The position numbers were made by a program, and so were the translations under genes. A stretch of 64,000 nt of DNA from Ferrimonas sediminum (GTDB lineage Bacteria > Pseudomonadota > Gammaproteobacteria > Enterobacterales > Shewanellaceae), in contig NZ_FNEM01000005.1 in NCBI RefSeq assembly GCF_900100175.1, forward strand, positions 199,259 through 263,258. The letters are read 5' to 3'. Under the pieces are notes generated by a model that saw only the letters and a program-made list of their open reading frames with translations, did not search any database and was not told the DNA's origin. Positions 53,462 through 62,934 of the stretch are shown in pieces (within the stretch, counting starts at the first letter, position 1; the number at the start of each line of letters is the position of its first letter).

Positions 53462-54457
53462 ATGACACTTTTTAAGAATGTTGCAGCAGTAACATCGGTA
53501 GTGCTGATAGTAGCCTGTGGTGGTGGTGATAGCGACTCCGATATCACGCCCCCTCCTCCTCAAGAAACCGGGCTGTTGACGGTGGCAATCACCGATGCCC
53601 CAATGGACGATGTCGAGATGGTTTGGCTAAGCCTGAATGAATTGGTTATGACAGATGAGCGTGGCCTACAACACCGTTACGCCGTCCATAACCCCGATTT
53701 CGATCTGCTCAATTTCCAAGGTATGGATAGCCACACTCTTATGTCCGGCTTAGAGCTGGCAGAAGGCCGTTATCGCAATGTTCATTTCACTGTCCATGCT
53801 GGAAATGGAAACCAGGGTTGTGCCGTGGAAAATGCACAAGGGCGTCATGGCTTACAGGTTGAGTCAGGATACTTACCAATGGCAGACTTCACCGTTGAAG
53901 CTGGACGGCATCATACCCATACGTTGGAAGTGGATCTTTACCGGGGCATGTTCCAAAATTCCGAGGAGTTTGAAATACGGCACATTGGAATCAACTCCGT
54001 CGACAACCGTCACATGGGCCATGTTATCGGCGAAATGGATCCGCAATGGCTAGCCGACTGCGAAGCAGAGTTTGCTTCCAAAAGCTTACCCGGAGGCCTC
54101 TTTAAGCATTTAGCCTACCTTTACCCGGACAGTGTTACCGGCATTGCTCAGATGGCGGATTCAAGTACCTCTCGTAACGACCAGAGAGTGTTACCTATCG
54201 CGGTTACTCCAATCTTTATTGGTGAACAGGGTGACTGGCACTTTGTGATGGGATACCTCCCCAAGGGCAACTATCGCGTTGGCTACAGTTGCCTGGGCCA
54301 TTTGGATGATCCACAAACTGACGACATCAATGACGGCGAGTTTGTCATGTACCGCGATGGTGGAGCTCTGACGGTAAATAGCGGTGACAATGGCGGCCAT
54401 CAAAACGTTCATCAATGTGGTAACGGCCATGCTGGCGGCGGCCATGGTGGCCACTAA
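53462..54457 (+). CDS. DUF4382 lipoprotein with His/Gly-rich tail
   Basis: 331 residues from ATG 53462 (GGAAAAGG upstream). A lipoprotein signal is present (lipobox VLIVACGGG). The N-terminal half is a DUF4382 domain with the typical start GLLTVAITDAPMDDVEMVWLS and later DLLNFQGM. The central region is rich in His (ACHHTHTLEV-like segment with GRHHTHTL). The C-terminus is a Gly/His tail (HAGGGHGGH) likely to bind copper. It lies between cueR and a Cys-rich exported protein, so a metal-linked role at the outer membrane is a reasonable inference. A second, truncated DUF4382 gene is at 63292. Confidence 0.8.
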   Translation: MTLFKNVAAVTSVVLIVACGGGDSDSDITPPPPQETGLLTVAITDAPMDDVEMVWLSLNELVMTDERGLQHRYAVHNPDFDLLNFQGMDSHTLMSGLELAEGRYRNVHFTVHAGNGNQGCAVENAQGRHGLQVESGYLPMADFTVEAGRHHTHTLEVDLYRGMFQNSEEFEIRHIGINSVDNRHMGHVIGEMDPQWLADCEAEFASKSLPGGLFKHLAYLYPDSVTGIAQMADSSTSRNDQRVLPIAVTPIFIGEQGDWHFVMGYLPKGNYRVGYSCLGHLDDPQTDDINDGEFVMYRDGGALTVNSGDNGGHQNVHQCGNGHAGGGHGGH

Positions 54458-54800
54458 CCTAACTGAATAAATAAAGTGCTGCTGTAGAGGCCAGGTTGCG
54501 TCGGCCGTTAGGTGTATGCAGCCGGTCTTCCTTTAACCACCACAATCCTGTTGCCTGAAACATCGGTTGAAGGTACCACGGCTTGGAACCAGTACTTGTG
54601 ATTCTCTGCCACATAGACTGTTGACCCTCCCCTTGGGGGAAGGTTTATACTTGGCCTTGAAAGTTGGATTAAACGCTTCACCACCAACGTTGTGTTGAGC
54701 GAAACTTTCAAACCTCATGAAATGTTAATCCGACCAAGTTATCAAGATAAGACGTCAGTTAAACTGACGCCTCATCATTCATCAGTTACAGGCGAATAAT
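54458..54800. other. Intergenic region with a CueR-type promoter
   Basis: 343 bases without a supported gene, containing the promoter at 54621. A 67-codon minus-strand frame (54508-54711) lies across the promoter and has no family match. An inverted repeat GACGTCAGTTAAACTGACG-like (CGTCAGTT / AACTGACG) is at about 54752-54769 in the leader of the next gene. Confidence 0.45.
54621..54651 (+). promoter_or_regulatory. CueR-type promoter upstream of the Cys-rich exported gene
   Basis: -35 TTGACC (54621-54626), 19-bp spacer (54627-54645) with the dyad ACCCTCCCC...GGGAAGGT, and -10 TATACT (54646-54651). It is close in sequence to the known E. coli copA promoter. A copper-responsive start is expected about 140 bases before the GTG at 54801. 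Confidence 0.82.
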
Positions 54801-55193
54801 GTGCGAACAATCAGTTTTTTCCTTCTGATCTTCGCCCTGACCTTTCAGGGGGCATTCGTTCGTGCCCAAACTGCCGTAACGGTACCGTTCTATGACTCTG
54901 AACCGGTGATGAACTCATCTACTGACTGCCATGGCGGTACTGATGTTGCTTTGACCGCTGCAGATCATGATTGCTGCCAAGCAATCAACCCCGCGATGAC
55001 CTGCTGTATAGATACAGAAGCCCCCTCCTGTAACGATAGCTGCGCACATTGTCAGGTGCAGGGCTCTGCCGCACCAGGCCTCCCGAGTGCTTTGCCCCGG
55101 GCCTCCTCCTGGTTATCGGACAATCCACAGTTACAACCCGTCTTTTTCTATACATTGACCGTCTCCGAGTTAACCCCTCCCCCAATAGCCTAG
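54801..55193 (+). CDS. Small Cys-rich exported protein of the copper island
   Basis: 130 residues from a GTG start; an overlapping ATG in another frame stops early. Signal peptide MRTISFFLLIFALTFQGAF with cleavage near VRAQT. The mature part is Cys-rich: DHDCCQ, MTCCIDTE, and CNDSCAHCQVQG. Several Cys and His in CxxC-like spacing are consistent with Cu(I) binding in the periplasm. A weak similarity in layout to DUF2946-type small proteins was noted but I would not assign it. It is driven by the CueR-type promoter at 54621. Confidence 0.7.
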   Translation: MRTISFFLLIFALTFQGAFVRAQTAVTVPFYDSEPVMNSSTDCHGGTDVALTAADHDCCQAINPAMTCCIDTEAPSCNDSCAHCQVQGSAAPGLPSALPRASSWLSDNPQLQPVFFYTLTVSELTPPPIA

Positions 55194-55482
55194 GCCACGT
55201 TTGGGCAGCGCCACGTCGAACCGATTAAGTCAAATTGATGACCTGAGCTGGATTTATCCCCTTTGGGATTGCAAAAATCTGGCATACCAACTTTTTGAGG
55301 TCGGTATCGATCATAACAGCCACCCAACCCTTCGCATTAAGTACTTAGTTCAAAATCACTGAACGCCAGCAGTGCAACCTACAGGTAATAACCTAGGGTT
55401 CTGCCGCTGGTGAATTAGACAAACCGCCGACACTTGGGCAAGTCACCACACAGATCTAATGCCCATACATTAGGAGCACATT

Positions 55483-56085
55483 ATGTTTAAAAAGTTAGTA
55501 ATCACCAGCCTGATGGTTGTTGGATTGAATGCCTGCAGTCAAGGTTCAGATATTGAGGAGCAGGCGGCATCGTTCAGTCAGCTGAATCATAAACAGGCCT
55601 TGCTTCAGGCTCATCAATGGTACAAAAACGAACAAGACATCCTGGTGCGCGTTTACCCAGATAAAGTAGCAGCCACATTTTCAGACGGTACCGAAAGCCA
55701 TGTAGCCATCCCGGAAGATCAGTTTCTGCTCTCCATCGCGCCATGGGTCAACTTTAGCCATCCTTGTGGAAACCACGTTCCAACAAGTTGCACGGGCGAG
55801 CTGATCAACCAGAAGATGCACATGTCAGCAATAGACATTGAGACCGGCAAAAAGATATTGAATCAGATGGTCACCACGCAGCACGATGGCTTTATCGACT
55901 TCTGGGTACCGCGCAACCGTCAGTTAAAGTTCACCTTCCATTACAGCGACGCCAATGGTGTGCACCACGAAGCAAAAGAGCTGTTAACCACCTTTGACGA
56001 CAGCCGAACCTGCATTACCACAATGCAGCTAGTTGCCATGAACACCAGCGATACGCAGATGAATCATCATAGCCAACACCATTAA
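55483..56085 (+). CDS. cueP: CueP-family periplasmic copper-binding lipoprotein
   Basis: 200 residues with AGGAG upstream. Lipoprotein signal MFKKLVITSLMVVGLNACSQ with the lipobox LNAC. The C-terminal part has the CueP signature: HPCGNHVPTSCTGELINQKM and DDSRTCITTMQL, giving the three conserved Cys residues. The tail ends in HHSQHH. CueP binds Cu(I)/Cu(II) in the periplasm, and in Salmonella it delivers copper to superoxide dismutase and tames periplasmic copper. The 290 bases before it hold no clear CueR-type promoter; it may be co-transcribed with the 54801 gene. Confidence 0.92.
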   Translation: MFKKLVITSLMVVGLNACSQGSDIEEQAASFSQLNHKQALLQAHQWYKNEQDILVRVYPDKVAATFSDGTESHVAIPEDQFLLSIAPWVNFSHPCGNHVPTSCTGELINQKMHMSAIDIETGKKILNQMVTTQHDGFIDFWVPRNRQLKFTFHYSDANGVHHEAKELLTTFDDSRTCITTMQLVAMNTSDTQMNHHSQHH

Positions 56086-56095
56086 TTAAAACCCC

Positions 56096-56126
56096 TTGAC
56101 CCTCCCCACAGGGGAGGGTCTACCCT
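56096..56126 (+). promoter_or_regulatory. CueR-type promoter upstream of the cus genes
   Basis: -35 TTGACC (56096-56101), 19-bp spacer (56102-56120) with a near-perfect dyad CCTCCCC / GGGGAGG, and a weaker -10 TACCCT (56121-56126). It lies 43 bases before the 56169 gene and should control it and cusCBA. It also resembles an intrinsic hairpin and could terminate cueP transcription. Confidence 0.78.
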
Positions 56127-56168
56127 GAGCAAAACTGCCATTAACTTTTTTATAGCCAGATTAACCCA

Positions 56169-56597
56169 ATGTCCTTGATACGAACGCAACAATACTCTCA
56201 ACGCACTGCAGCATTGCTGCTGGTGTGGTTTGTATTTTGCGCCAGTATCCTCTGTACTAATCTGATGACGGCGGCATCCTCAAAACCGCCGATGGACAGC
56301 TCACCGCAATTAACCCAGCCAGCGGGTATGACCGTTCACCTGACTATGGACGATCACAACCAGCCGGTAGCGACCGGCATGGCCTGCTGTGACAACCAGC
56401 CTGGTGAGCACGACATGACCAGCCTTATCTCCACCGACTCGTCACCGACATCCGCACTGGCGTTCATGGTACTTGTCGTCTTTGTATTTCCGCTGCTTAC
56501 TCAGTTAAGAACTGCTTGTTGGGCAACTCCTGGCAGTAACCCGCACAAAACTGGCTACCCCCCTCTTTTCCTTACTATTCAGCGCCTGCTGAATTAA
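56169..56597 (+). CDS. Small membrane protein upstream of cusC
   Basis: 142 residues. One N-terminal helix (TAALLLVWFVFCASILCTNL) and a second near residues 97-115 (SALAFMVLVVFVFPLLTQL). The loop between has Met, His and a CC pair (MACCDNQPGEHDM), so metal binding is possible. It resembles small membrane proteins that precede Cu/Ag RND pumps but no family is named. Ribosome binding site is weak. It lies directly downstream of the CueR-type promoter and 100 bases before cusC. Confidence 0.6.
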   Translation: MSLIRTQQYSQRTAALLLVWFVFCASILCTNLMTAASSKPPMDSSPQLTQPAGMTVHLTMDDHNQPVATGMACCDNQPGEHDMTSLISTDSSPTSALAFMVLVVFVFPLLTQLRTACWATPGSNPHKTGYPPLFLTIQRLLN

Positions 56598-56697
56598 GAG
56601 TCACCTCGTCCCTGCTGACGGCATGCTTTGTCATACCAGTCAGCGCCTGCTATTCGTTTTTATACACTCTGATATTTAATCACCTCGAGGTTTCTCG

Positions 56698-58002
56698 ATG
56701 ACTAACAAGTTTACTCTGAAGGGGCGTTACGCACGCATCGCCAGCTTCACGTTACTGTTATTCCTGCCGCAGCTTGGTGTCGCACAGGATGCTCACCTGA
56801 CACTCCAAAAAGCCATAGATGCCGCTGTTTCTGGTGACCTCTGGCAACAGGGTAATGCTCTTAAAAAACAAGCCTATATCGATGACAGCATTGCGGCAGC
56901 AACTCTGCCCGATCCAAAATTGAACCTGACGGCAGCGAATCTTCCTATCGACTCATTTAATTTTGATCAGGAAGCGATGACCCAGTTAAAAGTGGGTATC
57001 ACACAGATGTTTCCACGCGGTGACACACTGCAATTGAAGCAAACGCAGAGTCATCAACGAGGCGAACTGACTGACTACCTGGGACAAGACCGGGCAGCCA
57101 GAGTCGCCATGACCGTGGGACAGCTTTATCTGGATGCCTACCTGGCTCAACAAACCGCGACATTGATTGAAAAGAGTCGTGGCCTGTTTGAGCAGTTGGT
57201 GGGGTTCACCCAAAAATCCTATGAATCGGCCTACGGCAAGGCCCAACAGCAAGATGTCATCCGTGCAGAACTCGAACTGAGTCGGCTGGACGAGCAGTTG
57301 ACCAAGGTCTGGCAATCTTACGACAGCAGTTACCAGAAAATGCTGGAGTGGTTACCGCTGACGGAGAACAGCCGAACCCTGGATCAACAGCGTCCTGATA
57401 TTGCTCCGCTGCGTTCCCTTCGCCGTGACGACTGGCAATCCCTGGCAGTCATTTTGGGTAACCATCCGGCAGTCAAGGTCATCGAACAGCAGCGTAAAAT
57501 CCGCGATACTGAAGTCAATATTGCCAAGCAAAGCTATAAGCCAGAGTGGGGAGTAAATGCCAGCTATGGCTATCGAGCCGATGACCCAATGGGAAACAGC
57601 CGCTCTGATTTCTTTACGGTTGGCCTGACCTTTGACCTGCCGATTTTCACCAGCTCTCGCCAAGATAAACGAGTCAGTGCCGCGAAATATCGCGCTGAAG
57701 CCGTTGAAACTGAGCGTCAATTGTTGCTGCGTCGACTCAGGGCCGATGTGGAATCGACCTTAGCCCAACTTGAACGCTTACATCAACGTAACCAACGTTT
57801 TCAAGACACCTTATTGGTACAAACCCATCAACAAGCCAAATCGGCCCTGAACGCCTATACCGCGGATATTGGCGACTTTGCTGAGGTGATGCGAGCTCAT
57901 ATCGCCGAATTAAACACTCAAATTGAAGCCGAGCAGATACAAGTCGAGCGTCTGAAGCAGACGGTCAAATTGAATTACCTGCTGGTTGGAACACTGTATT
58001 GA
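56698..58002 (+). CDS. cusC: TolC-family outer-membrane factor of the Cus copper/silver pump
   Basis: 434 residues with a signal peptide (FTLLLFLPQLGVAQD). The mature protein shows the repeated alternating beta-strand and long-helix pattern of TolC channel proteins, e.g. LTLQKAIDAAVSGDL at the start and LRADVESTLAQLERLHQRNQ later. It lacks the N-terminal lipid Cys of E. coli CusC. It forms the outer-membrane duct of a tripartite pump with the adjacent CusB and CusA. cusB starts 10 bases after its stop codon. Confidence 0.9.
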   Translation: MTNKFTLKGRYARIASFTLLLFLPQLGVAQDAHLTLQKAIDAAVSGDLWQQGNALKKQAYIDDSIAAATLPDPKLNLTAANLPIDSFNFDQEAMTQLKVGITQMFPRGDTLQLKQTQSHQRGELTDYLGQDRAARVAMTVGQLYLDAYLAQQTATLIEKSRGLFEQLVGFTQKSYESAYGKAQQQDVIRAELELSRLDEQLTKVWQSYDSSYQKMLEWLPLTENSRTLDQQRPDIAPLRSLRRDDWQSLAVILGNHPAVKVIEQQRKIRDTEVNIAKQSYKPEWGVNASYGYRADDPMGNSRSDFFTVGLTFDLPIFTSSRQDKRVSAAKYRAEAVETERQLLLRRLRADVESTLAQLERLHQRNQRFQDTLLVQTHQQAKSALNAYTADIGDFAEVMRAHIAELNTQIEAEQIQVERLKQTVKLNYLLVGTLY

Positions 58003-58012
58003 AGGACCCACA

Positions 58013-59677
58013 ATGAACCGCTTTAGTTCTACCCTAATTGCAATCGCTATCGGCGCAGGTATGGGCGCGCTGGGATACCACACATACCAAGTAAGTAACC
58101 GTGCATTGGTCGAAACCTCCGAGCCCCAACCACTGTATTGGGTTGCCCCCATGGATCCCAACTATCGTCGGGACCAGCCCGGAAAGTCCCCAATGGGCAT
58201 GGACCTCGTTCCTGTTTATGAAAGCAATAGCGAAAAAGACAGCCCCGGAACAGTAACCATATCGCCCGAAGTCGAAAACAATTTGGGTGTTCGTGTAGCC
58301 ACAGCGGAGATAAAACCGCTTCATAGCCAAATTGATACCGTCGCCTACGTAGGCTTCAATGAAGATGCACTGGTGAACGTTCATACCCGGGTCGAGGGCT
58401 GGCTTGAGACTTTATACGTAAAAGTTGAAGGTGAAAGAGTTTCCAAAGGCGACCCGCTCTATTCCATCTACTCCCCGGCGTTGGTCAATGCACAAGAGGA
58501 GTTGCTGCTGGCTTTGGATCACAATAACACTGCGTTGATCCACTCAGCAAAAGAGCGTTTGCGCGCGCTGCAGGTGCCTGAAAAACAAATTCAAGAGTTG
58601 GAAAAAAAACGTACTGTTTCACGCACAGTTACCGTCTACGCCCCAAGATCCGGCGTTATAGCCAACTTGAATGTTCGAGAGGGTTTCTTTGTAACGCCGG
58701 GTAAGACCATCTTTTCAGTTGGTCCCCTTGATGAAATCTGGGTAACTGCCGAAGTTTTCGAACGGCAGGCCACGTTGGTATCGGTTGGTGATCGAGTCAC
58801 TATGACATTGGAATACCTTCCGGGAAAAACATGGGAGGGCAAGGTGGATTACATCTATCCAACCCTCGACCAAAGAAATAGAACGGCCCGGGTACGCCTG
58901 CGCTTTGCTAATCCGGATGAGTTATTAAAACCCAATATGTTTGCCCAGGTAACAATACACTCCGACGCATCAGAAGCCAGCCTGGTTGTTCCCAGAGAGG
59001 CCGTAATTCGCAGCGGAAAGCAGGATCGGGTTGTATTGGCCAAGGGAGAAGGAAAATTTAAATCGGTTGAAGTAACCCTAGGTCAGATAAATGACCGAGA
59101 GGTAGAGATTCTCGATGGCTTAACAGACCAAGACAGGGTTGTCATTTCAGCACAGTTTCTATTGGACTCCGAGTCCAGCATCAGTTCGGACTTTCTTCGC
59201 ATGACTGCTCCTGAAGAAATCGTCACCCAAAGTGCCTGGGCTGAAGGTTCTATAACCGCCACATCCCCCGATACCAGGACAGTCACCATTGCCCACAAAC
59301 CGGTTGAAGCCTGGGACTGGCCAGCCATGACAATGGACTTTGACGTTGCCGATTCGGTTGAGTTTGAACAACTTCAGCCCGGTACCGCACTTCACTTTGA
59401 GATCACCGAGAAGGAAGTGGGCTACGCCATTACAGACATCCATATTATGGACAGCCAACCTGACGACATGGATCACAATCAGCACCAAGGGGGGGATTCT
59501 CCTCCGAACAACACGATGGACCACAGCCAACACCAAGGGATGGATTCTGCTCCGAACAACGCTATGGACCACAGCCAACACCAGGGGATGAATTCTGCTC
59601 CGAACAACGCAATGGATCACAACCGACATCAGGACAAGAAACCTAGTCCGCAACAAGGGCAAGGAGAAATCGAATGA
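58013..59677 (+). CDS. cusB: RND periplasmic adaptor CusB with HMBD, CusF-like domain and His/Met tail
   Basis: 554 residues from ATG 58013. Order: N-terminal membrane anchor (LIAIAIGAGMGALG); heavy-metal-binding HMBD (WVAPMDPNYRRDQPGKSPMG); HlyD-type hairpin, lipoyl and beta-barrel domains (about 80-390); a CusF-like domain (about 405-480) with WPAMTMDF carrying the Trp and two Met copper ligands; and a 70-residue tail with four His/Gln/Met repeats (486-549). The fusion of CusF to CusB removes the need for a separate chaperone gene. It links CusA to CusC and hands metal to the pump. The stop overlaps cusA by 4 bases. Confidence 0.93.
   Translation: MNRFSSTLIAIAIGAGMGALGYHTYQVSNRALVETSEPQPLYWVAPMDPNYRRDQPGKSPMGMDLVPVYESNSEKDSPGTVTISPEVENNLGVRVATAEIKPLHSQIDTVAYVGFNEDALVNVHTRVEGWLETLYVKVEGERVSKGDPLYSIYSPALVNAQEELLLALDHNNTALIHSAKERLRALQVPEKQIQELEKKRTVSRTVTVYAPRSGVIANLNVREGFFVTPGKTIFSVGPLDEIWVTAEVFERQATLVSVGDRVTMTLEYLPGKTWEGKVDYIYPTLDQRNRTARVRLRFANPDELLKPNMFAQVTIHSDASEASLVVPREAVIRSGKQDRVVLAKGEGKFKSVEVTLGQINDREVEILDGLTDQDRVVISAQFLLDSESSISSDFLRMTAPEEIVTQSAWAEGSITATSPDTRTVTIAHKPVEAWDWPAMTMDFDVADSVEFEQLQPGTALHFEITEKEVGYAITDIHIMDSQPDDMDHNQHQGGDSPPNNTMDHSQHQGMDSAPNNAMDHSQHQGMNSAPNNAMDHNRHQDKKPSPQQGQGEIE
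59468..59659 (+). repeat. Four 48-bp repeats in the cusB 3' end
   Basis: Units begin at 59468, 59516, 59564 and 59612. Each encodes a 16-residue unit that begins M-D-H-x-x-H-Q and ends with P-N-N or a variant. The second and third are nearly identical, showing recent expansion. The units are rich in Met and His, likely copper-binding. Confidence 0.9.
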
Positions 59678-62600
59678 TCGCAGCAATAATCCGCTGGTCA
59701 ATATACAACCGCTCAATGGTGCTACTGATGACGCTGATCCTGATCGGCGGAGGTCTCTTTGCAGTTAAACAAACTCCTATTGACGCCATTCCAGATCTGT
59801 CCGACGTACAGGTCATTATTAAAACCAGCTACCCCGGTCAAGCCCCGCAAGTTGTTGAAGAGCAAGTTACCTACCCATTAACATCGGCCATGCTCTCGGT
59901 TCCTGGAGCAAAAACAGTTCGGGGTTTCTCATTTTTTGGTGACTCCTATGTCTATGTCATATTTGACGATGACACCGACCTCTATTGGGCTCGCAGCCGA
60001 GTGTTGGAGTATCTTAGCCAGGTTGCCCCTTCATTGCCTGAAACCGCTCGCCCCCAACTGGGTCCGGATGCAACCGGCGTGGGTTGGGTCTATATCTATG
60101 CTCTTACAGACCGCACGGGACAACACGACCTGTCTCAACTGCGAAGCATACAAGATTGGTTCTTAAAGTATGAGCTGCAAACTGTCGAGGGTGTGTCGGA
60201 AGTCGCTACCGTCGGCGGCATGGTCAAGCAGTATCAAATCAAAGTTGACCCGGACAAGCTCCGTGCATTTGGCATCCCCTTAAGCATGATTCAGGTGGCC
60301 ATTCAAAGAGGCAATCAGGAAGTCGGTGCTTCAGTAGTGGAAATGGCAGAAGCCGAGTACATGGTTCGCGCATCCGGCTATGTAAAAAGTATCGATGATC
60401 TCAATCACATTCCCTTAGGCGTGAACAACAAGGGCACGCCACTGCTTCTAAAGGATGTTGCCGATATCCAGTTGGGGCCACAGATGCGCCGCGGAGTTGC
60501 CGAACTCAATGGTGAAGGTGAAACCGTTGGCGGCGTGATCGTAATGCGCTTCGGAGAGAATGCTCAGAAAACCATTAATGGAGTCAAAGCGCGACTGGAG
60601 CAGCTCAAACCCAGCTTGCCAGATGGGGTCGAAATTGTACCCGTTTACGACCGTTCCGATCTGATCGAACGTGCGGTCGATAACCTTTGGTTCAAATTGC
60701 TGGAAGAGTTCGTTGTTGTCGCATTAGTCTGTTTGATTTTCCTGTTCCATGTGCGTTCTTCACTGGTCGGAATCATCACCATTCCCGTGGGCATCTTGGT
60801 TGCCTTCATTGTCATGCATTTTCAAGGACTCAACGCTAACATCATGTCACTTGGCGGGATCGCCATTGCGATTGGTGCCATGGTCGATGGCGCAATCGTG
60901 ATGATTGAAAACATGCATAAGCACATGGAAAAAACGCCGCTAACAAACGAAAATCGCTGGCAGGTGGTTTCAAAAGCGGCAACCGAGGTCGGTCCATCCC
61001 TGTTTTTCAGTCTGCTGATCATTACTGTAAGTTTTCTGCCGGTTTTCACCCTGGAAGCCCAGGAAGGCCGCATGTTTTCACCACTGGCCTTTACCAAGAC
61101 CTACGCGATGGCAGCATCAGCGGCATTAGCTGTTACATTGGTTCCGGTGCTAATGGGTTACTTTATTCGTGGCAAGGTGATAGCGGAAAACAGAAATCCC
61201 ATCAATCGCCTATTAATGGCCGGTTATCTACCGTTACTCAATACGGTACTGCGTTTTCCAAAGGCCACTATCGTTGTCGCACTGATTGTTACGGTGGTAG
61301 GTTTCTGGCCGGTGAACAAGATAGGAACCGAATTCATCCCCCCGCTGGATGAAGGCGACCTGATGTATATGCCAACCACCTACGCCGGCGTATCCATCGG
61401 CAAAGCAAGGGAACTGCTTCAGCAAACCGATAAACTGATCCGCACCGTTCCGGAGGTGAAAAACGTTTTTGGCAAAGTCGGACGGGCTGATACAGCCACA
61501 GATCCGGCGCCATTAACCATGATAGAAACTTTTATCCAATTGAAGCCTCGCAGTGAGTGGCGCGAGGGCCTCACCACGGAATCGCTGAAACAAGAGCTGG
61601 ATTCACTGGTGAGCTTTCCCGGACTGACCAACGCCTGGGTGATGCCAATCATTACCCGCATTGACATGCTCGCAACCGGTATCAAAACCCCAGTCGGGAT
61701 TAAAATAGCGGGACCTGAATTAGAGCAGATTCAGAAAATTGGACAACAATTGGAAACAATTCTTAAGGATGTTCCTGGAACCGCATCCGCCTATTCGGAG
61801 CGCGTTGCTGGAGGGCGCTACGCCAAGGTTGATATCGACCGCGCCAAAGCGGCCCGCTACGGACTGAATATCGCCGATGTGCAGCAAGTTGTCGCAACGG
61901 CTATCGGGGGTATGAACGTAACCCAGACCGTAGAAGGGCTGGAACGTTACCCTGTAAACGTGCGCTATCCTCAGGCTTACCGCAACTCTCCGGAAAGCCT
62001 GTCTCTGCTTCCAATTGTTACCCCAGCCGGACAAAGAATCGCACTGGGCGATGTCGCCGATATTTACATTGAGGTAGGGCCTCCAGGGATTAAGAGCGAA
62101 AACGCCCGCCTGAATGGCTGGACTTATGTGGATATTGAAGATGTCGATGTTGGCAGTTACGTTGAGCAAGCTCAGGCGACCGTTGCCGACAAACTTACAC
62201 TGCCACCAGGGTATTCCATCTCTTGGTCTGGTCAGTATGAATACATGCTTCGAGCTAAAGCCAAGCTGAACTATGTCATTCCACTGACCCTTGCGATCAT
62301 TGTTGTACTGTTGTACCTCAGCCACCGCCGCTTCAGCGACGTCCTTATCATTATGGGCACGCTACCACTGGCCCTTATTGGGGGCATCTGGTTGATCTAT
62401 CTGCAAGGATTCAACTTCTCTGTCGCCGTTGGAGTAGGCTTTATCGCCCTGGCAGGAGTTGCTGTCGAAACTAGCGTCTTAATGCTTCTCTATCTGCGAC
62501 ACGCTTATGATGACTGGCTGGAGGTGTGCAAACAATCAGGAAAGCCAGCTGATATTCGGGGGCTACGAGAAGCAATTGTAGTCGGCGCAGCTCTGCGCCT

Positions 62601-62820
62601 ACGCCCAAAGGTGATGACGGCAGCAACCATCATCGTAGGCCTGCTCCCCATCATGTTCGACACAGGTACCGGCTCGGAAGTGATGCAACGTATTGCGGCC
62701 CCCATGGTGGGCGGCATGGTAAGCTCTATTTTGCTTACATTGCTGCTGGTGCCGGCGGTTTACTATTTGTGGTGTCAACGTGAGATATCAATACGGAATC
62801 AACAGGTTTCAAATCGCTGA
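59674..62820 (+). CDS. cusA: Cu(I)/Ag(I) RND efflux pump CusA
   Basis: 1048 residues, 12 membrane helices and two large periplasmic loops. HME-RND features: PIDAIPDLSDVQVIIKTSYP near the start, GAMVDGAIVMIENMH in helix 4 (proton-relay Asp residues), and GFIALAGVAVETSVLMLLYL later. The three substrate methionines of CusA have counterparts in APLTMIETF, TRIDMLATGIKTP and GGMNVTQTVEG. These favour Cu/Ag over Zn/Co (CzcA type). It pumps monovalent metal from periplasm or membrane out through CusC using the proton gradient. The ATG overlaps the cusB stop. Confidence 0.95.
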   Translation: MIAAIIRWSIYNRSMVLLMTLILIGGGLFAVKQTPIDAIPDLSDVQVIIKTSYPGQAPQVVEEQVTYPLTSAMLSVPGAKTVRGFSFFGDSYVYVIFDDDTDLYWARSRVLEYLSQVAPSLPETARPQLGPDATGVGWVYIYALTDRTGQHDLSQLRSIQDWFLKYELQTVEGVSEVATVGGMVKQYQIKVDPDKLRAFGIPLSMIQVAIQRGNQEVGASVVEMAEAEYMVRASGYVKSIDDLNHIPLGVNNKGTPLLLKDVADIQLGPQMRRGVAELNGEGETVGGVIVMRFGENAQKTINGVKARLEQLKPSLPDGVEIVPVYDRSDLIERAVDNLWFKLLEEFVVVALVCLIFLFHVRSSLVGIITIPVGILVAFIVMHFQGLNANIMSLGGIAIAIGAMVDGAIVMIENMHKHMEKTPLTNENRWQVVSKAATEVGPSLFFSLLIITVSFLPVFTLEAQEGRMFSPLAFTKTYAMAASAALAVTLVPVLMGYFIRGKVIAENRNPINRLLMAGYLPLLNTVLRFPKATIVVALIVTVVGFWPVNKIGTEFIPPLDEGDLMYMPTTYAGVSIGKARELLQQTDKLIRTVPEVKNVFGKVGRADTATDPAPLTMIETFIQLKPRSEWREGLTTESLKQELDSLVSFPGLTNAWVMPIITRIDMLATGIKTPVGIKIAGPELEQIQKIGQQLETILKDVPGTASAYSERVAGGRYAKVDIDRAKAARYGLNIADVQQVVATAIGGMNVTQTVEGLERYPVNVRYPQAYRNSPESLSLLPIVTPAGQRIALGDVADIYIEVGPPGIKSENARLNGWTYVDIEDVDVGSYVEQAQATVADKLTLPPGYSISWSGQYEYMLRAKAKLNYVIPLTLAIIVVLLYLSHRRFSDVLIIMGTLPLALIGGIWLIYLQGFNFSVAVGVGFIALAGVAVETSVLMLLYLRHAYDDWLEVCKQSGKPADIRGLREAIVVGAALRLRPKVMTAATIIVGLLPIMFDTGTGSEVMQRIAAPMVGGMVSSILLTLLLVPAVYYLWCQREISIRNQQVSNR

Positions 62821-62934
62821 CGATTGATTAAAGAATGAATTTATCGCCTGTTAGGAATGCATTAAACCATCACATTATTACGCTCCCGTAATGAGTAACA
62901 GGCGATAGAGCATTAGTATTAATAATAGAATAAT
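62821..62934. other. Sequence after cusA before the tandem repeats
   Basis: A long inverted repeat CGCCTGTTA / TAACAGGCG lies at about 62845-62904, spaced by about 40 bases and AT-rich. It may be the cusA transcript's terminal structure; there is no T tract. Confidence 0.4.

Noticed and set aside
54508..54711. 67-codon minus-strand frame between the DUF4382 and Cys-rich genes
   Set aside because: It covers a well-formed CueR-type promoter on the other strand and has no recognised homology, although decayed coding sequence cannot be excluded.
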